A stretch of 64,000 bases of DNA from Alteromonas confluentis (lineage in GTDB: Bacteria; Pseudomonadota; Gammaproteobacteria; Enterobacterales; Alteromonadaceae), in contig NZ_MDHN01000003.1 in NCBI RefSeq assembly GCF_001757105.1, positions 1 to 64,000 of the forward strand, read 5' to 3'. Position numbers and translations under genes: made by a program. The notes below the pieces were generated by a model. The model saw only the letters and a program-made list of their open reading frames with translations, was not told the DNA's origin and searched no databases. Shown one piece after another: positions 55,535 through 64,000 of this stretch (within the stretch, counting starts at the first letter, position 1; every line of letters begins with the position of its first letter).

Positions 55535-58500
55535 CTAGAAATTCTCCAATGCATTCAATACCCGTTTGGCTGAAACGGGATAAGCCGTTCCTAGCTGTTG
55601 AGCAAACAATGACACTCTGAGTTCTTCAATCATCCAGCGAATTTCAGCCAATTCTGCAGGCACTTTATCCGCCGGGAATTTATTGCACGCTTTTTTATAC
55701 GCCGCTTCTGCCTTCTCAACGGTATGCTGATGCATGCGATCTTTATTCGGATCGATGGGCAGCTTCTCAAGACGACGTGCGAGTCCCTTGATATAACGGT
55801 TCCAGTCGCTCAGTCGTTGTCTTCCAAGATCGGTAACGAATCCAGGGTAAACCAATGTGCCAAGATGCTGTTTTACATCGCCCAACGCGCTAACCATATT
55901 CAGCGGCACGTTTCCTTTCATTTGTTTCTGACACTGGTGTGCCAACGTGAGACCTTCCTCGACCTGTTTCGCGATATCCAGCACCACGTCGTTAATCTCT
56001 GCACGCACAACATCCAAACAGGCTTTAAACGTGTCTGCGTCACGAATTTCAGAGTTATGTTCTTGCATAAAGCGGCGGGTTAAGTCATCGATTCCAGCCA
56101 AAATACAATCGTCAATCAGGGCTTTAATCTGACCAAACGGATTAAAGTACAATCCCAACTTGGCTTTATTCGGTAACTTACTTTGCAAATAGCTCAGCGG
56201 CGATGGCATCGCATTTCGAATCAGTACGTTGACACCACGTTGATGTTCAGCTCGGGCTTTGTCGGCTTCATCCACCAGCACGATGTCAACTTTATCACCC
56301 TTGGGTACCAGTGCAGGAAATGCCTGCACCTCGAACCCGCCCATCTTTTGGGTGAAGGTAGCGGGCAGTTTATCAAAGTCCCATTCTTGTAAGCCTTTAC
56401 GCTCAAGTTCTGGCGTCGCTGCTTTTTCAAAGGTCGCTTTAACCTGCCCCTGGCATTGCTTTTTCAGCGCTTCGAGGTCGTCACCTTGCTCAATCACTGC
56501 GCCTTTGCCATTAACTACGGCAAAATGCATTTTCAGGTGACGTTCCAACTGATCAGTTTGCCACTCCTCTTGCTCTATCGTAACACCTGTCATTCGGCGA
56601 AGTTTGTCAGATAGCGCCTGCAATAGCGGTACAGGCTGCCCCTGCTTATCAAACTGATTGATATCTTCCAGACAAGCGTCAGCATAGTTGGGGGCCGGTA
56701 CAAAATTCTTGCGTAAGCGTTTCGGCAGGCCGCGAATAAGGCTCACGATGAGTTCATGACGCAACCCCGGTACCAGCCAGTCGAAGCCTTTTTCACTCAC
56801 CTGATTCAGAATCGGTAATGGGATGGTAACGGTAACACCATCGTTTTCGGCGTTTGGCTCGAAATGATAGCGTAAGGGTAAGGTAATGGTGCCTTGCTTC
56901 CACACATCCGGAAACGCATTGGCGGTAGCTTGACCTGGCTGCTGGCGATACACGTCGTCTTCGGTAAACGCCAGAACCGATTTGTCTGGCTGCTTTTGCC
57001 ACCATTTTCTGAATGCCGCTTCGTTGTTCACTTCTACCGGCAAGCGCATGGCATAGAAGTTAACCAGCGATTCTTCGTCTACCAGAATGTCACGGCGACG
57101 GGTTTTCTTTTCCAGCTCATCAACCTGTTCGAGCAGCGCCTGATTGTCCTGCAACACCTTGTCATTCAGCTTGGTGTCACCTTCAATCAACGCATGGCGA
57201 ATGAATAAATCCTGCGACACATGGGCGTCGATTTTGCTGTATACCACTGAACGTTTTGGCACGATGGGTAGGCCAAACAGCGTCACTTTTTCAAACGAGA
57301 TCACCGCACCTTGTTTTTTCGACCAGTGCGGCTCGGAATAGCTCGATTGCGTCACGTGTTTTGCCAGCGGTTCTACCCAGGCAGGATCGATCTTGGCGTT
57401 CATGCGAGCGAATAAACGGGACGTTTCCACCAGCTCAGCGGCCATGATCCATTTGGGCTGCGCTTTCGATAATCCCGAGCCCGGGAAAATCATGAATTTG
57501 GTATTGCGTGAGCCTAAGTATTCCCGCTCCTTGTCTTTCATTCCAAGATGCGACAGCAAGCCACTGCATAGCGCCTGATGCACAGACTGGAAATCCGCTT
57601 CCTGCTTACTGATCCCAAGACCAATTTCGGCCACTGATTTTTTCAACTGACTGACAATGTCTTGCCATTCACGCATGCGCAGGTAATTAATAAAATTCGT
57701 TTTACACCATTTACGCAATTGATTATTGGTCAGTGCTGCCTGCTGCTCACGGAACGCCAGCCACAGATTAAACAGACTGATAAAGTCGGAATCTTTGTCG
57801 CGGTGTTCGTTATGCTTCTCATCGGCTTGCTGACGTTTCTCTTGTGGCCGCTCTCGGGGGTCTTGAATAGATAAACCGGCAGCGATAACCATCACTTCCC
57901 GCAGAGCATTGGTTCTCCCGGCTTCAATCACCATGCGGGCATAACGAGGGTCGATAGGCAAACGGGCAATATTGCGACCCATTTGCGTAAGTTTCGGCTG
58001 CCCTTTGCTACGGGCTATGGCTTGAATTTCTTCCAGTAAACGGAAACCGTCGGTGATATTACGGCTGTCTGGCGGCTGGACAAACGGAAATGCGCCGATG
58101 TCACCTAAGCCCAGTGCCAGCATCTGAAGAATAACCGACGCCAAATTCGTACGCAGAATTTCCGGATCGGTAAATTCCGGTCTGCCAAGGTAATCGTCCT
58201 CGCTGTACAAGCGAATACAAATACCGTTAGAAACACGGCCACATCGCCCGGCCCGCTGGTTCGCGGAAGCCTGGGAAATCGGTTCAATAGGAAGGCGCTG
58301 TACCTTGCTTCTGGCACTGTAGCGAGAAATCCGCGCGGTCCCCGGATCGATAACATACTTTATGCCCGGAACGGTGAGCGAGGTTTCGGCAACATTGGTG
58401 GCAAGTACAATACGCTGGCCGCTGTGAGACTGAAAAATACGGTTCTGTTCTGCTGCCGACAAGCGAGCGTAAAGCGGGACGATTTCCGTATTACGGTATT

Positions 58501-59440
58501 TTTGTTTTTGCAATGCGTCCTGGGTATCACGGATATCACGCTCACCACTTAAAAACACCAGGATGTCGCCGGGCGCTTCGTTACGCAGCTCATCCACTGC
58601 CGCAACAATGGCTTCAGTCTGATCGGCATCATCGCTACGATCTTCCGGATCGTGATAGCGAATCTCCACCGGATAGGTCCGACCGCTCACTTCCACAATG
58701 GGCGCATCGTTAAAGTGTCGGCTGAACCGTTCTGGATCGATGGTCGCCGAGGTGATAATGAGCTTCAGCTCCGGACGCTTGTCGAGCAGCTGTCGCAGAT
58801 AGCCCAGCAAAAAGTCGATGTTCAAACTACGTTCGTGGGCTTCATCGATAATGATGGTGTCGTACTGATTAAGGAAGCGGTCCTGCTGCATTTCAGCCAG
58901 TAGCATACCGTCAGTCATCAGTTTCACGTAGCTGGCATCGCTGACCTGATCGGAAAAGCGAATTTTAAAGCCGACTTTATCACCCAGCGGCGTTTTCAGT
59001 TCTTCCGCAATACGACTAGCCACGCTGCGGGCCGCCAGTCGTCGTGGTTGGGTGTGGGCAATCATGCCGTTTACGCCCCGCCCTAATTCGAGACAAATCT
59101 TCGGCAACTGAGTGGTTTTACCTGAACCGGTCTCACCGGCAACAATCACAACCTGATGGGCTTCGATGGCGGCTTTAATGTCGTCTTTTTTATCGCTCAC
59201 CGGCAGCGGCGGATACTCAATCTCCGGCAGGTTATCTGCCCGCCACTGACGACGTGTTTTCGAATCTTCTATACGTTGGCTAACATCAGCAACAGCTTCA
59301 CCCGCTTTGGGCGACTTTTCTTTAATCAGTGAAGACACTTTTTGCAATCGACGACGCAGAGGGAAGCGGTCGGCCAGCATACAGTGAGATAATTCATTAA
59401 ACAGCGAAGAAACTGACGGTGCGGCAGGTTCTGAAGACAA
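55535..59440 (-). CDS. hrpA: ATP-dependent RNA helicase HrpA
   Basis: A 1301-aa DEAH-box helicase, the same length as E. coli HrpA (1300 aa), involved in rescue of stalled or collided ribosomes. It has Walker A AGETGSGKTTQLPK, IIDEAHERSLN, the SAT motif (IITSATID), QRAGRCGR, then the HA2 and OB domains and a long C-terminal DUF3418 region (from about 700). No interruption. Confidence 0.95.
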   Translation of the reverse strand: MSSEPAAPSVSSLFNELSHCMLADRFPLRRRLQKVSSLIKEKSPKAGEAVADVSQRIEDSKTRRQWRADNLPEIEYPPLPVSDKKDDIKAAIEAHQVVIVAGETGSGKTTQLPKICLELGRGVNGMIAHTQPRRLAARSVASRIAEELKTPLGDKVGFKIRFSDQVSDASYVKLMTDGMLLAEMQQDRFLNQYDTIIIDEAHERSLNIDFLLGYLRQLLDKRPELKLIITSATIDPERFSRHFNDAPIVEVSGRTYPVEIRYHDPEDRSDDADQTEAIVAAVDELRNEAPGDILVFLSGERDIRDTQDALQKQKYRNTEIVPLYARLSAAEQNRIFQSHSGQRIVLATNVAETSLTVPGIKYVIDPGTARISRYSARSKVQRLPIEPISQASANQRAGRCGRVSNGICIRLYSEDDYLGRPEFTDPEILRTNLASVILQMLALGLGDIGAFPFVQPPDSRNITDGFRLLEEIQAIARSKGQPKLTQMGRNIARLPIDPRYARMVIEAGRTNALREVMVIAAGLSIQDPRERPQEKRQQADEKHNEHRDKDSDFISLFNLWLAFREQQAALTNNQLRKWCKTNFINYLRMREWQDIVSQLKKSVAEIGLGISKQEADFQSVHQALCSGLLSHLGMKDKEREYLGSRNTKFMIFPGSGLSKAQPKWIMAAELVETSRLFARMNAKIDPAWVEPLAKHVTQSSYSEPHWSKKQGAVISFEKVTLFGLPIVPKRSVVYSKIDAHVSQDLFIRHALIEGDTKLNDKVLQDNQALLEQVDELEKKTRRRDILVDEESLVNFYAMRLPVEVNNEAAFRKWWQKQPDKSVLAFTEDDVYRQQPGQATANAFPDVWKQGTITLPLRYHFEPNAENDGVTVTIPLPILNQVSEKGFDWLVPGLRHELIVSLIRGLPKRLRKNFVPAPNYADACLEDINQFDKQGQPVPLLQALSDKLRRMTGVTIEQEEWQTDQLERHLKMHFAVVNGKGAVIEQGDDLEALKKQCQGQVKATFEKAATPELERKGLQEWDFDKLPATFTQKMGGFEVQAFPALVPKGDKVDIVLVDEADKARAEHQRGVNVLIRNAMPSPLSYLQSKLPNKAKLGLYFNPFGQIKALIDDCILAGIDDLTRRFMQEHNSEIRDADTFKACLDVVRAEINDVVLDIAKQVEEGLTLAHQCQKQMKGNVPLNMVSALGDVKQHLGTLVYPGFVTDLGRQRLSDWNRYIKGLARRLEKLPIDPNKDRMHQHTVEKAEAAYKKACNKFPADKVPAELAEIRWMIEELRVSLFAQQLGTAYPVSAKRVLNALENF

Positions 59441-59600
59441 GACACTTTCCTTACAACAAGACTAATCAGTAATTTTGGTCGTTCCGGATAAGTACGACAA
59501 AAAAGACGAATAGTTTATCACAATGTCTCACCGCATAAAGACGCATGTCGTAAAACACTGTGTCGTCGTCAATCGGCCTGAAAGACTCGGCTCGCTGCGT

Positions 59601-60623
59601 CTAGTGACCTCTGAGTTCGCTGGGAGTACGCCCGGTCCAGCGCTTTACAGCCCGGCGGAAATTGGTCAGGTCGGAAATGGCCATGTTCAGCGCGCTTTGC
59701 TCGTTAGTTAATCGGCAAATGCGCAGTAAAAATACCGCCTGTTCACGGCGCACTTCGTCGTTAAGTGCAGAAAAGGTGGTGTTGCATTCTTTAAGTTTAC
59801 GTTTTAGCGTGGCGGGGCTTATATCAAGGGCTTGAGCCACGTCCAGCGCAGCAATCTGAGGGTTACGCGTAACCATATTTCTGATAATTTGCGGTAACAA
59901 GGCCCCTACTTTTCGCGTTTTAGCGAAATGATGAACCGAAGCCATAAGCAAAAAGCTGTCGGCCCTGGAAAACGGTTCAACCAATGCATTTTCAGAAACA
60001 GTCACACTAAAACAAGGTGAATCGAAATGTAACTTTCGGCCCAGATACATTTCAAATTCCGCGATGTGTCTGGGGCGGCTGAAGGGGAAATGGAAGGTTA
60101 GCGGTAACCGGTGACCACACCACAGTTTACTGATTGAAACCATAGCCGAACAAACAATCATCGATGCAATACCAAACGCTTTGTGATGGCCAGCGGCATC
60201 TCTAAACGTGAACAGTCTGGCACTGCCCTGACGATATTCGCCAAATGATACCAGCGAGCATACCTGATTAATAAAGGCCGACAGTAACCGTAAAGCCTGA
60301 TTTAAATCGCGGCTGTAACCCAGGGCATTCAAAAAGCCTTTGTTGTGTGACGTTGCTAATGCCTGACCAATAAGAAACCCTAGTTCTCTTGCACCGCTCA
60401 GTTTTTCCGCATTAACCAGTAATGCGGCCAATTGCAGCACCGATACCTTCCCGTTATCCCGGATGTCTGCTTCAAATATGCCTGTACCGCGCAGTAATTT
60501 ATGTTCAGCCACGCCAAGGGAGCGACAAATATCGACCACGACCTGGCATAGCGGCTGCGCAGGAATGTACCGTGTGTCCTGAGCAATCATCGTGTTAGAC
60601 ATCATTAATTGCCGTTTACTCAT
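59601..60623 (-). CDS. AraC family transcriptional regulator
   Basis: A 340-aa regulator. The N-terminal 200 residues match the arabinose-binding-like domain found in OruR/ArgR-type AraC proteins (AELLVNAEKLSG region; GFLIGQALATSHN). The C-terminal helix-turn-helix pair begins near residue 245 (AALDVAQALDISPATLKRKL). The ATG at 60623 overlaps the stop of the upstream GGDEF gene as ATGA, so it is preferred to a start 45 bp earlier and implies coupled translation. The second HTH (ALNMAISDLTNFRRAVKRWT) has diverged slightly. Confidence 0.85.
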   Translation of the reverse strand: MSKRQLMMSNTMIAQDTRYIPAQPLCQVVVDICRSLGVAEHKLLRGTGIFEADIRDNGKVSVLQLAALLVNAEKLSGARELGFLIGQALATSHNKGFLNALGYSRDLNQALRLLSAFINQVCSLVSFGEYRQGSARLFTFRDAAGHHKAFGIASMIVCSAMVSISKLWCGHRLPLTFHFPFSRPRHIAEFEMYLGRKLHFDSPCFSVTVSENALVEPFSRADSFLLMASVHHFAKTRKVGALLPQIIRNMVTRNPQIAALDVAQALDISPATLKRKLKECNTTFSALNDEVRREQAVFLLRICRLTNEQSALNMAISDLTNFRRAVKRWTGRTPSELRGH

Positions 60624-61519
60624 GCAGCGTGGAAATCCTGGCTGTTGAGTCGGCTTTGCAGCATACACAGCAGATTATCGGCATCAGTGCCATCGTTGAT
60701 ATTCAACACCGACACCCGGGCAGACTGAAACAATGCCGTGGTATTTGCCCCGCATTTAAACGCGAGATGACGTATGGATACCTGAATATCACTTGCCAGT
60801 CTTGTAGCGGATTCACAGGAGAGTTCCGGCATCAGGAACACAAATCTGTCACCGGCGAAACGACACACGAGATCAGATGCCCTGACATGCATTATCAATA
60901 AGCGGGCTATGTCTTGTAAGAAACGATCACCTTCCTGGTAACCGTGATTTTCGTTGAACGACGAGAATCTATTAATATCCAGCATCATCACACAGCCGCT
61001 AAGCTGATGAGATTTGGCATCGTTCACTCGCGCCCGCCAATAGTCGGCCTGATAAAGCTGCGTGACCGGATCGATTTGCTCGTGATTCCGATACGACCAC
61101 TCTCTGCGCTCAAGCTGGCGATTCAGCGCCTTTTGTTCCTTATGCCAGCCTATGAGTGCCGCCGACATCACCACCATGCCAAAAGCAGCTGGCATAGATT
61201 CAAGCATACTCAACCATTCATGGGCAGCCGAGTAGCTCATACTCTCATCAAGAAAATCGAGTAATGCGGTAAACGCAAAGCAATTGAGTCCTGCCACTAA
61301 CAACGTGGTTACCCTGCCCGGCGGACGGCTGATGATCGCGGCGACGATCCAGGTTAAAGCGAACAACAATACGCAACCTTCGCCGAGTACATCAAACCAA
61401 TCAATTTCTGCTGCATGGCGCAGTACACCGTGGGATAAACTTAAGTACACAGCAATGCTCTGTGCGCCAACGCTGGCACCAATCAGATGACTCTGTCGGT
61501 TACGATATACAGGATTCAT
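60620..61519 (-). CDS. Membrane GGDEF-domain protein with degenerate signature (AGDRF)
   Basis: A 299-aa protein with about four membrane helices (15-32, 45-62, 71-90, 105-125), then a short linker and a GGDEF domain (about 150-298). The first metal-binding Asp is present (LDINRFSSFNENHG, Asp181), but the signature loop reads FAGDRF (222-226) instead of GGDEF. The Glu that binds metal and aids catalysis is Arg225, so cyclase activity is unlikely. No RxxD inhibitory site precedes it. It may bind GTP or act as a sensor-scaffold. Translationally coupled to the AraC gene downstream. Confidence 0.85.
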   Translation of the reverse strand: MNPVYRNRQSHLIGASVGAQSIAVYLSLSHGVLRHAAEIDWFDVLGEGCVLLFALTWIVAAIISRPPGRVTTLLVAGLNCFAFTALLDFLDESMSYSAAHEWLSMLESMPAAFGMVVMSAALIGWHKEQKALNRQLERREWSYRNHEQIDPVTQLYQADYWRARVNDAKSHQLSGCVMMLDINRFSSFNENHGYQEGDRFLQDIARLLIMHVRASDLVCRFAGDRFVFLMPELSCESATRLASDIQVSIRHLAFKCGANTTALFQSARVSVLNINDGTDADNLLCMLQSRLNSQDFHAA

Positions 61520-61874
61520 AAAACCTCGATTAATACAACCATCAGGCTGGCTGTCATGGTGACTTGATTCGATTTGGCAGATTTAATATCTTGCCAGCCT
61601 GACAAAGAACAGGGTCATATTGGCTCATGAATGTGACAATCCCATGATAACTTTCTCACTTGCACCGTAAGTTTTCCTGAAAAGTGCAGCGACATCAGCA
61701 TGTTAGCGAAGGGTCTTTTTGGCTCACGCTTTTATCGAAAACACAGAAATTCATTAAAAACAGTGATTTATGACAGTCTATGTCACGTTTCAGTCACAAA
61801 TTTGTCATCAACAGTTTTTAGCGTAGCGGCCAGCATTTTGACTCAACAATAAATTTCTTTGCAGGAACGCACAC
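61520..61874. other. Divergent promoter region between GGDEF gene and TonB receptor
   Basis: 355 bp without a gene. It contains the Pho-box-like repeats at 61782-61808 and a poor ribosome-binding context (GCAGGAACG, about 8 bp before the ATG). No clear -10 could be fixed for either direction. Confidence 0.6.
61780..61810 (+). promoter_or_regulatory. Pho-box-like direct repeats
   Basis: GTCAC at 61782, GTCAC at 61793 and GTCAT at 61804 are spaced exactly 11 bp apart. The last two with flanks read CAGTCAC-AAAT-TTGTCAT, close to the E. coli Pho box (two 7-bp repeats with a 4-bp A+T spacer). It lies 65 bp before the receptor gene, where PhoB would replace a -35 element. PhoB control is inferred. 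Confidence 0.5.
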
Positions 61875-64000
61875 ATGCCACGTCTTTCGAAACTGACTCA
61901 ACATTGCCTTGCAGCACTCAGCTTAAGCACTTTTGCACTTACTGCTAATGCCGGTGAAATTGCCGGTCAGCTGACCAATAATGACAACAGCCGGGTTTTC
62001 GCTGGCGCTCAGGTGAAAATCCAGGAACTGAATCTCACCACGGAATCTCGCCGCGATGGCACTTTTCGTTTTACTGCACTTCCTGCAGGAACCTATACGC
62101 TTCATATCAGCTACCTGGGCGCTCAGCCGGTGACAGAAGTGGTTTCGGTAACTGAAGACGGTGTCGTCACACCGGTTATTTCATTGTCTGACAACGGCAA
62201 AGCCATTGCTGATATTCTGGTGAAGGGTCAACGCAGCGGCCAGGCTAGCGCTATCAACCGTCAGCGCGTTTCAGATAGGATCTCTTCGGTTGTTTCTGCC
62301 GATGCCATTGGACAATTTCCCGATCAAAACGCAGCAGAAGCCTTACAGCGCCTACCCGGTCTTTCCATCGAGCGTGACCAGGGCGAAGGCCGGTTTGTTA
62401 GCATTCGCGGTATCGATCCTAACCTGAACAACGTGACCATCAACGGCCTGAACATCCCTTCTCCGGAGTCTGGTGTACGTTCTGTCGCCCTCGATGTTAT
62501 TCCTTCTGAACTGATTCAAACCCTGGAAGTGTCCAAATCTGTTACACCAGACATGGATGCCGATGCGATTGGTGGTTCCGTTGAAGTAAAAAGTGTCAGC
62601 GCTTTTGATTATCAGCAAGACACCGCAAAACTGACCCTGCAGGCCAGCCACAATGAGCTGGTAGATAAAACCAGTCCTAAGGTTTCTGGCAGCTACACAC
62701 ATCGTTTCAACGAGTCGTTTGGTGTTGCTGCTGCGTTGTCCTGGTTTGAGCGCGACTTTGGCTCAGATAATGTGGAAAGTAACGGTGACGACGAAGTAGA
62801 ACAACGTGATTATCAAATCACCCGGGAACGTCTGGGCGCAGCGGTTAACTTTGATTTCCGTCCAGACTTTAACAATCAATATTTCCTGCGCACGTTGTAC
62901 AGCGAATTTTCCGATGACGAATTCCGTCAGGCTAACGTTTTCACTTTCGACGGTGAAAACTCTGAAATTGAGCGTGAGAGTAAAGACCGTAAAGAAACCC
63001 AAACCATCCTTACTATTGCTGCAGGTGGTGAGCACCAGTTGGACAACTGGGATATTAACTGGCAGTTGGGTTATGCAAAATCTGACGAAGATGAGCCAGG
63101 TGGCGTTTATTACGTGTTTAAGCAAGACAACAGCAGTATTTCAGCCGATCTCGACACCATGAAGCCCCAGGTTCAGCAAAATGCGGAAGCCATGGATTTG
63201 TCACTCTACGACCTCGACGAGATCAGTTACGAAGATAATTACACAAAAGATGTTGAGAAAAGCGCCAAAATTGACTTCATTCGCTCCGTGCAACTGGGTG
63301 ATTATGCGGGTGAATTTAAGTTTGGTAGTAAGTACCGTTCCCGGGAAAAAGATCGCGACAGTGGCATCTACATTTACGACGGCGATTTTGAAGGCATCAC
63401 CGGTGAGGCTTTCGCAGCCGCGCAACCAGACTGGAACATTGGCAACTTTGGTGATGGCTTGAACCGCGGAGCCCTGCGCAGCAACTTTGAGGCTAACCGC
63501 AACGCACTGGAACTGGCCGAGTTAAACTCAGAAGTTGAATCTAATGGCGCGTCTTACGTGAATAAAGAGGGCATTTTTGCCGCTTACGCCATGCTGACCG
63601 CCGACATTGATGCGCTACGTGTTGTCGCCGGTTTGCGTTACGAAAAAACCGACTTCAGTACCACCGGCATGCGTGTAGAGCTGGTAGAAAACGAACAGAC
63701 CGACGTTGAAGAAGTCATCAACACGCCCTGGAATTCAGATCGTGATTACGATTACTGGCTACCCAGTGTAAACCTGCGTTACGACCTGAATGACAAAGTG
63801 GTTTTGCGTGGTGCTTATACACAAACCATTGCCCGCCCTAAATTTGTGGACGTGGCCGCTTTTCAAATTATCGAAACCAAAACAGAAGAAGACGGCGACA
63901 ACTTCGTGACAGTTCGTGAAGCTGAAGTGGGTAATCCTGAACTACAGCCATACGAATCAGATAACTTTGATCTATCAGTTGAGTATTACCCAGGCGCTAT
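61875..64000 (+). CDS. TonB-dependent receptor, partial (runs off window)
   Basis: The first 708 residues of an outer-membrane TonB-dependent receptor of the TIGR01782 (Xanthomonas-Caulobacter) type; the 3' end is outside the window. Signal peptide (cleavage after TANA, about residue 26), then a carboxypeptidase-regulatory-like domain (27-110), a possible TonB box (ADILVKGQ) and a plug domain (IGQFPDQNAAEALQRLPG, VSIRGIDPNLNNVTINGL). The beta-barrel follows and includes YTQTIARPKF. Likely takes up a polymer or chelate through energised import; the substrate is unknown. The Pho-box-like repeats upstream suggest phosphate-limited expression. Confidence 0.92.
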   Translation, partial: MPRLSKLTQHCLAALSLSTFALTANAGEIAGQLTNNDNSRVFAGAQVKIQELNLTTESRRDGTFRFTALPAGTYTLHISYLGAQPVTEVVSVTEDGVVTPVISLSDNGKAIADILVKGQRSGQASAINRQRVSDRISSVVSADAIGQFPDQNAAEALQRLPGLSIERDQGEGRFVSIRGIDPNLNNVTINGLNIPSPESGVRSVALDVIPSELIQTLEVSKSVTPDMDADAIGGSVEVKSVSAFDYQQDTAKLTLQASHNELVDKTSPKVSGSYTHRFNESFGVAAALSWFERDFGSDNVESNGDDEVEQRDYQITRERLGAAVNFDFRPDFNNQYFLRTLYSEFSDDEFRQANVFTFDGENSEIERESKDRKETQTILTIAAGGEHQLDNWDINWQLGYAKSDEDEPGGVYYVFKQDNSSISADLDTMKPQVQQNAEAMDLSLYDLDEISYEDNYTKDVEKSAKIDFIRSVQLGDYAGEFKFGSKYRSREKDRDSGIYIYDGDFEGITGEAFAAAQPDWNIGNFGDGLNRGALRSNFEANRNALELAELNSEVESNGASYVNKEGIFAAYAMLTADIDALRVVAGLRYEKTDFSTTGMRVELVENEQTDVEEVINTPWNSDRDYDYWLPSVNLRYDLNDKVVLRGAYTQTIARPKFVDVAAFQIIETKTEEDGDNFVTVREAEVGNPELQPYESDNFDLSVEYYPGA

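Overview
The window looks like a chromosomal segment of a marine gammaproteobacterium of the Alteromonadales, most likely Alteromonas or a close relative. The evidence is the gammaproteobacterial housekeeping clusters (yceD-rpmF-plsX-fabH-fabD-fabG-acpP-fabF-pabC-mltG-tmk-holB-tatD, rluC/rne, dnaQ/rnhA), the glycine-rich lipoprotein start, the large TonB-dependent receptor and moderate G+C. The genus is inferred from gene content only; no 16S gene is present.

Region 1 (1-9.9 kb) is an accessory block. It holds a complete IS1182-type insertion sequence with 20-bp terminal inverted repeats, two unrecognised proteins, a Doc/Fic-type toxin with a 56-aa upstream partner, a FimB-sized tyrosine recombinase, and a two-gene toxin/immunity module. 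The 1226-aa toxin is Sec-exported. It carries two N-terminal GWACQ repeats, the transglutaminase-like module normally found in Rhs/YD-repeat surface proteins (but no YD repeats), and a C-terminal PD-(D/E)XK nuclease domain. The next gene is a likely Imm49-like immunity protein, followed by a strong terminator. This is the most interesting system in the window.

Region 2 (9.9-26.5 kb) is mostly core on the minus strand. It starts with a two-gene chemoreceptor unit (a methyl-accepting protein with almost no periplasmic domain plus a membrane-anchored NIT-like partner), a DOPA-dioxygenase-like enzyme and a flavin-binding PNPOx-like protein. The long lipid-synthesis/DNA-replication cluster follows, with a terminator after fabF and a strong hairpin between acpP and fabF. 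A Maf-type nucleotide pyrophosphatase, a HAD phosphatase and rluC complete it.

Region 3 (26.5-44.1 kb) holds rne with a 700-bp leader, an aminoglycoside-phosphotransferase-fold kinase, a DUF2058 gene and topA. It continues with astB, an 874-aa Ig-repeat lipoprotein, a dicarboxylate symporter, a LolD plus single LolC/E permease pair, and a HupE/anchor-protein pair.

Region 4 (44.1-51.2 kb) has an array of four identical tRNA-Asp(GTC) genes behind one good promoter, a TIGR03503-like membrane protein overlapping dnaQ, divergent rnhA, a nucleoside-hydrolase remnant, an FKBP isomerase, a nitronate monooxygenase and a secreted esterase.

Region 5 (51.2-64 kb) has an orphan BrnA/CopG-like antitoxin, an AraC-GyrI regulator, a quinone oxidoreductase, rlmI and a PilZ protein sharing one 3' hairpin, and hrpA. 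It ends with an AraC regulator translationally coupled to a membrane GGDEF protein whose signature is degenerate (AGDRF), and divergent from these a TonB-dependent receptor that runs off the window and is preceded by three 11-bp-phased GTCA(C/T) repeats resembling a Pho box.
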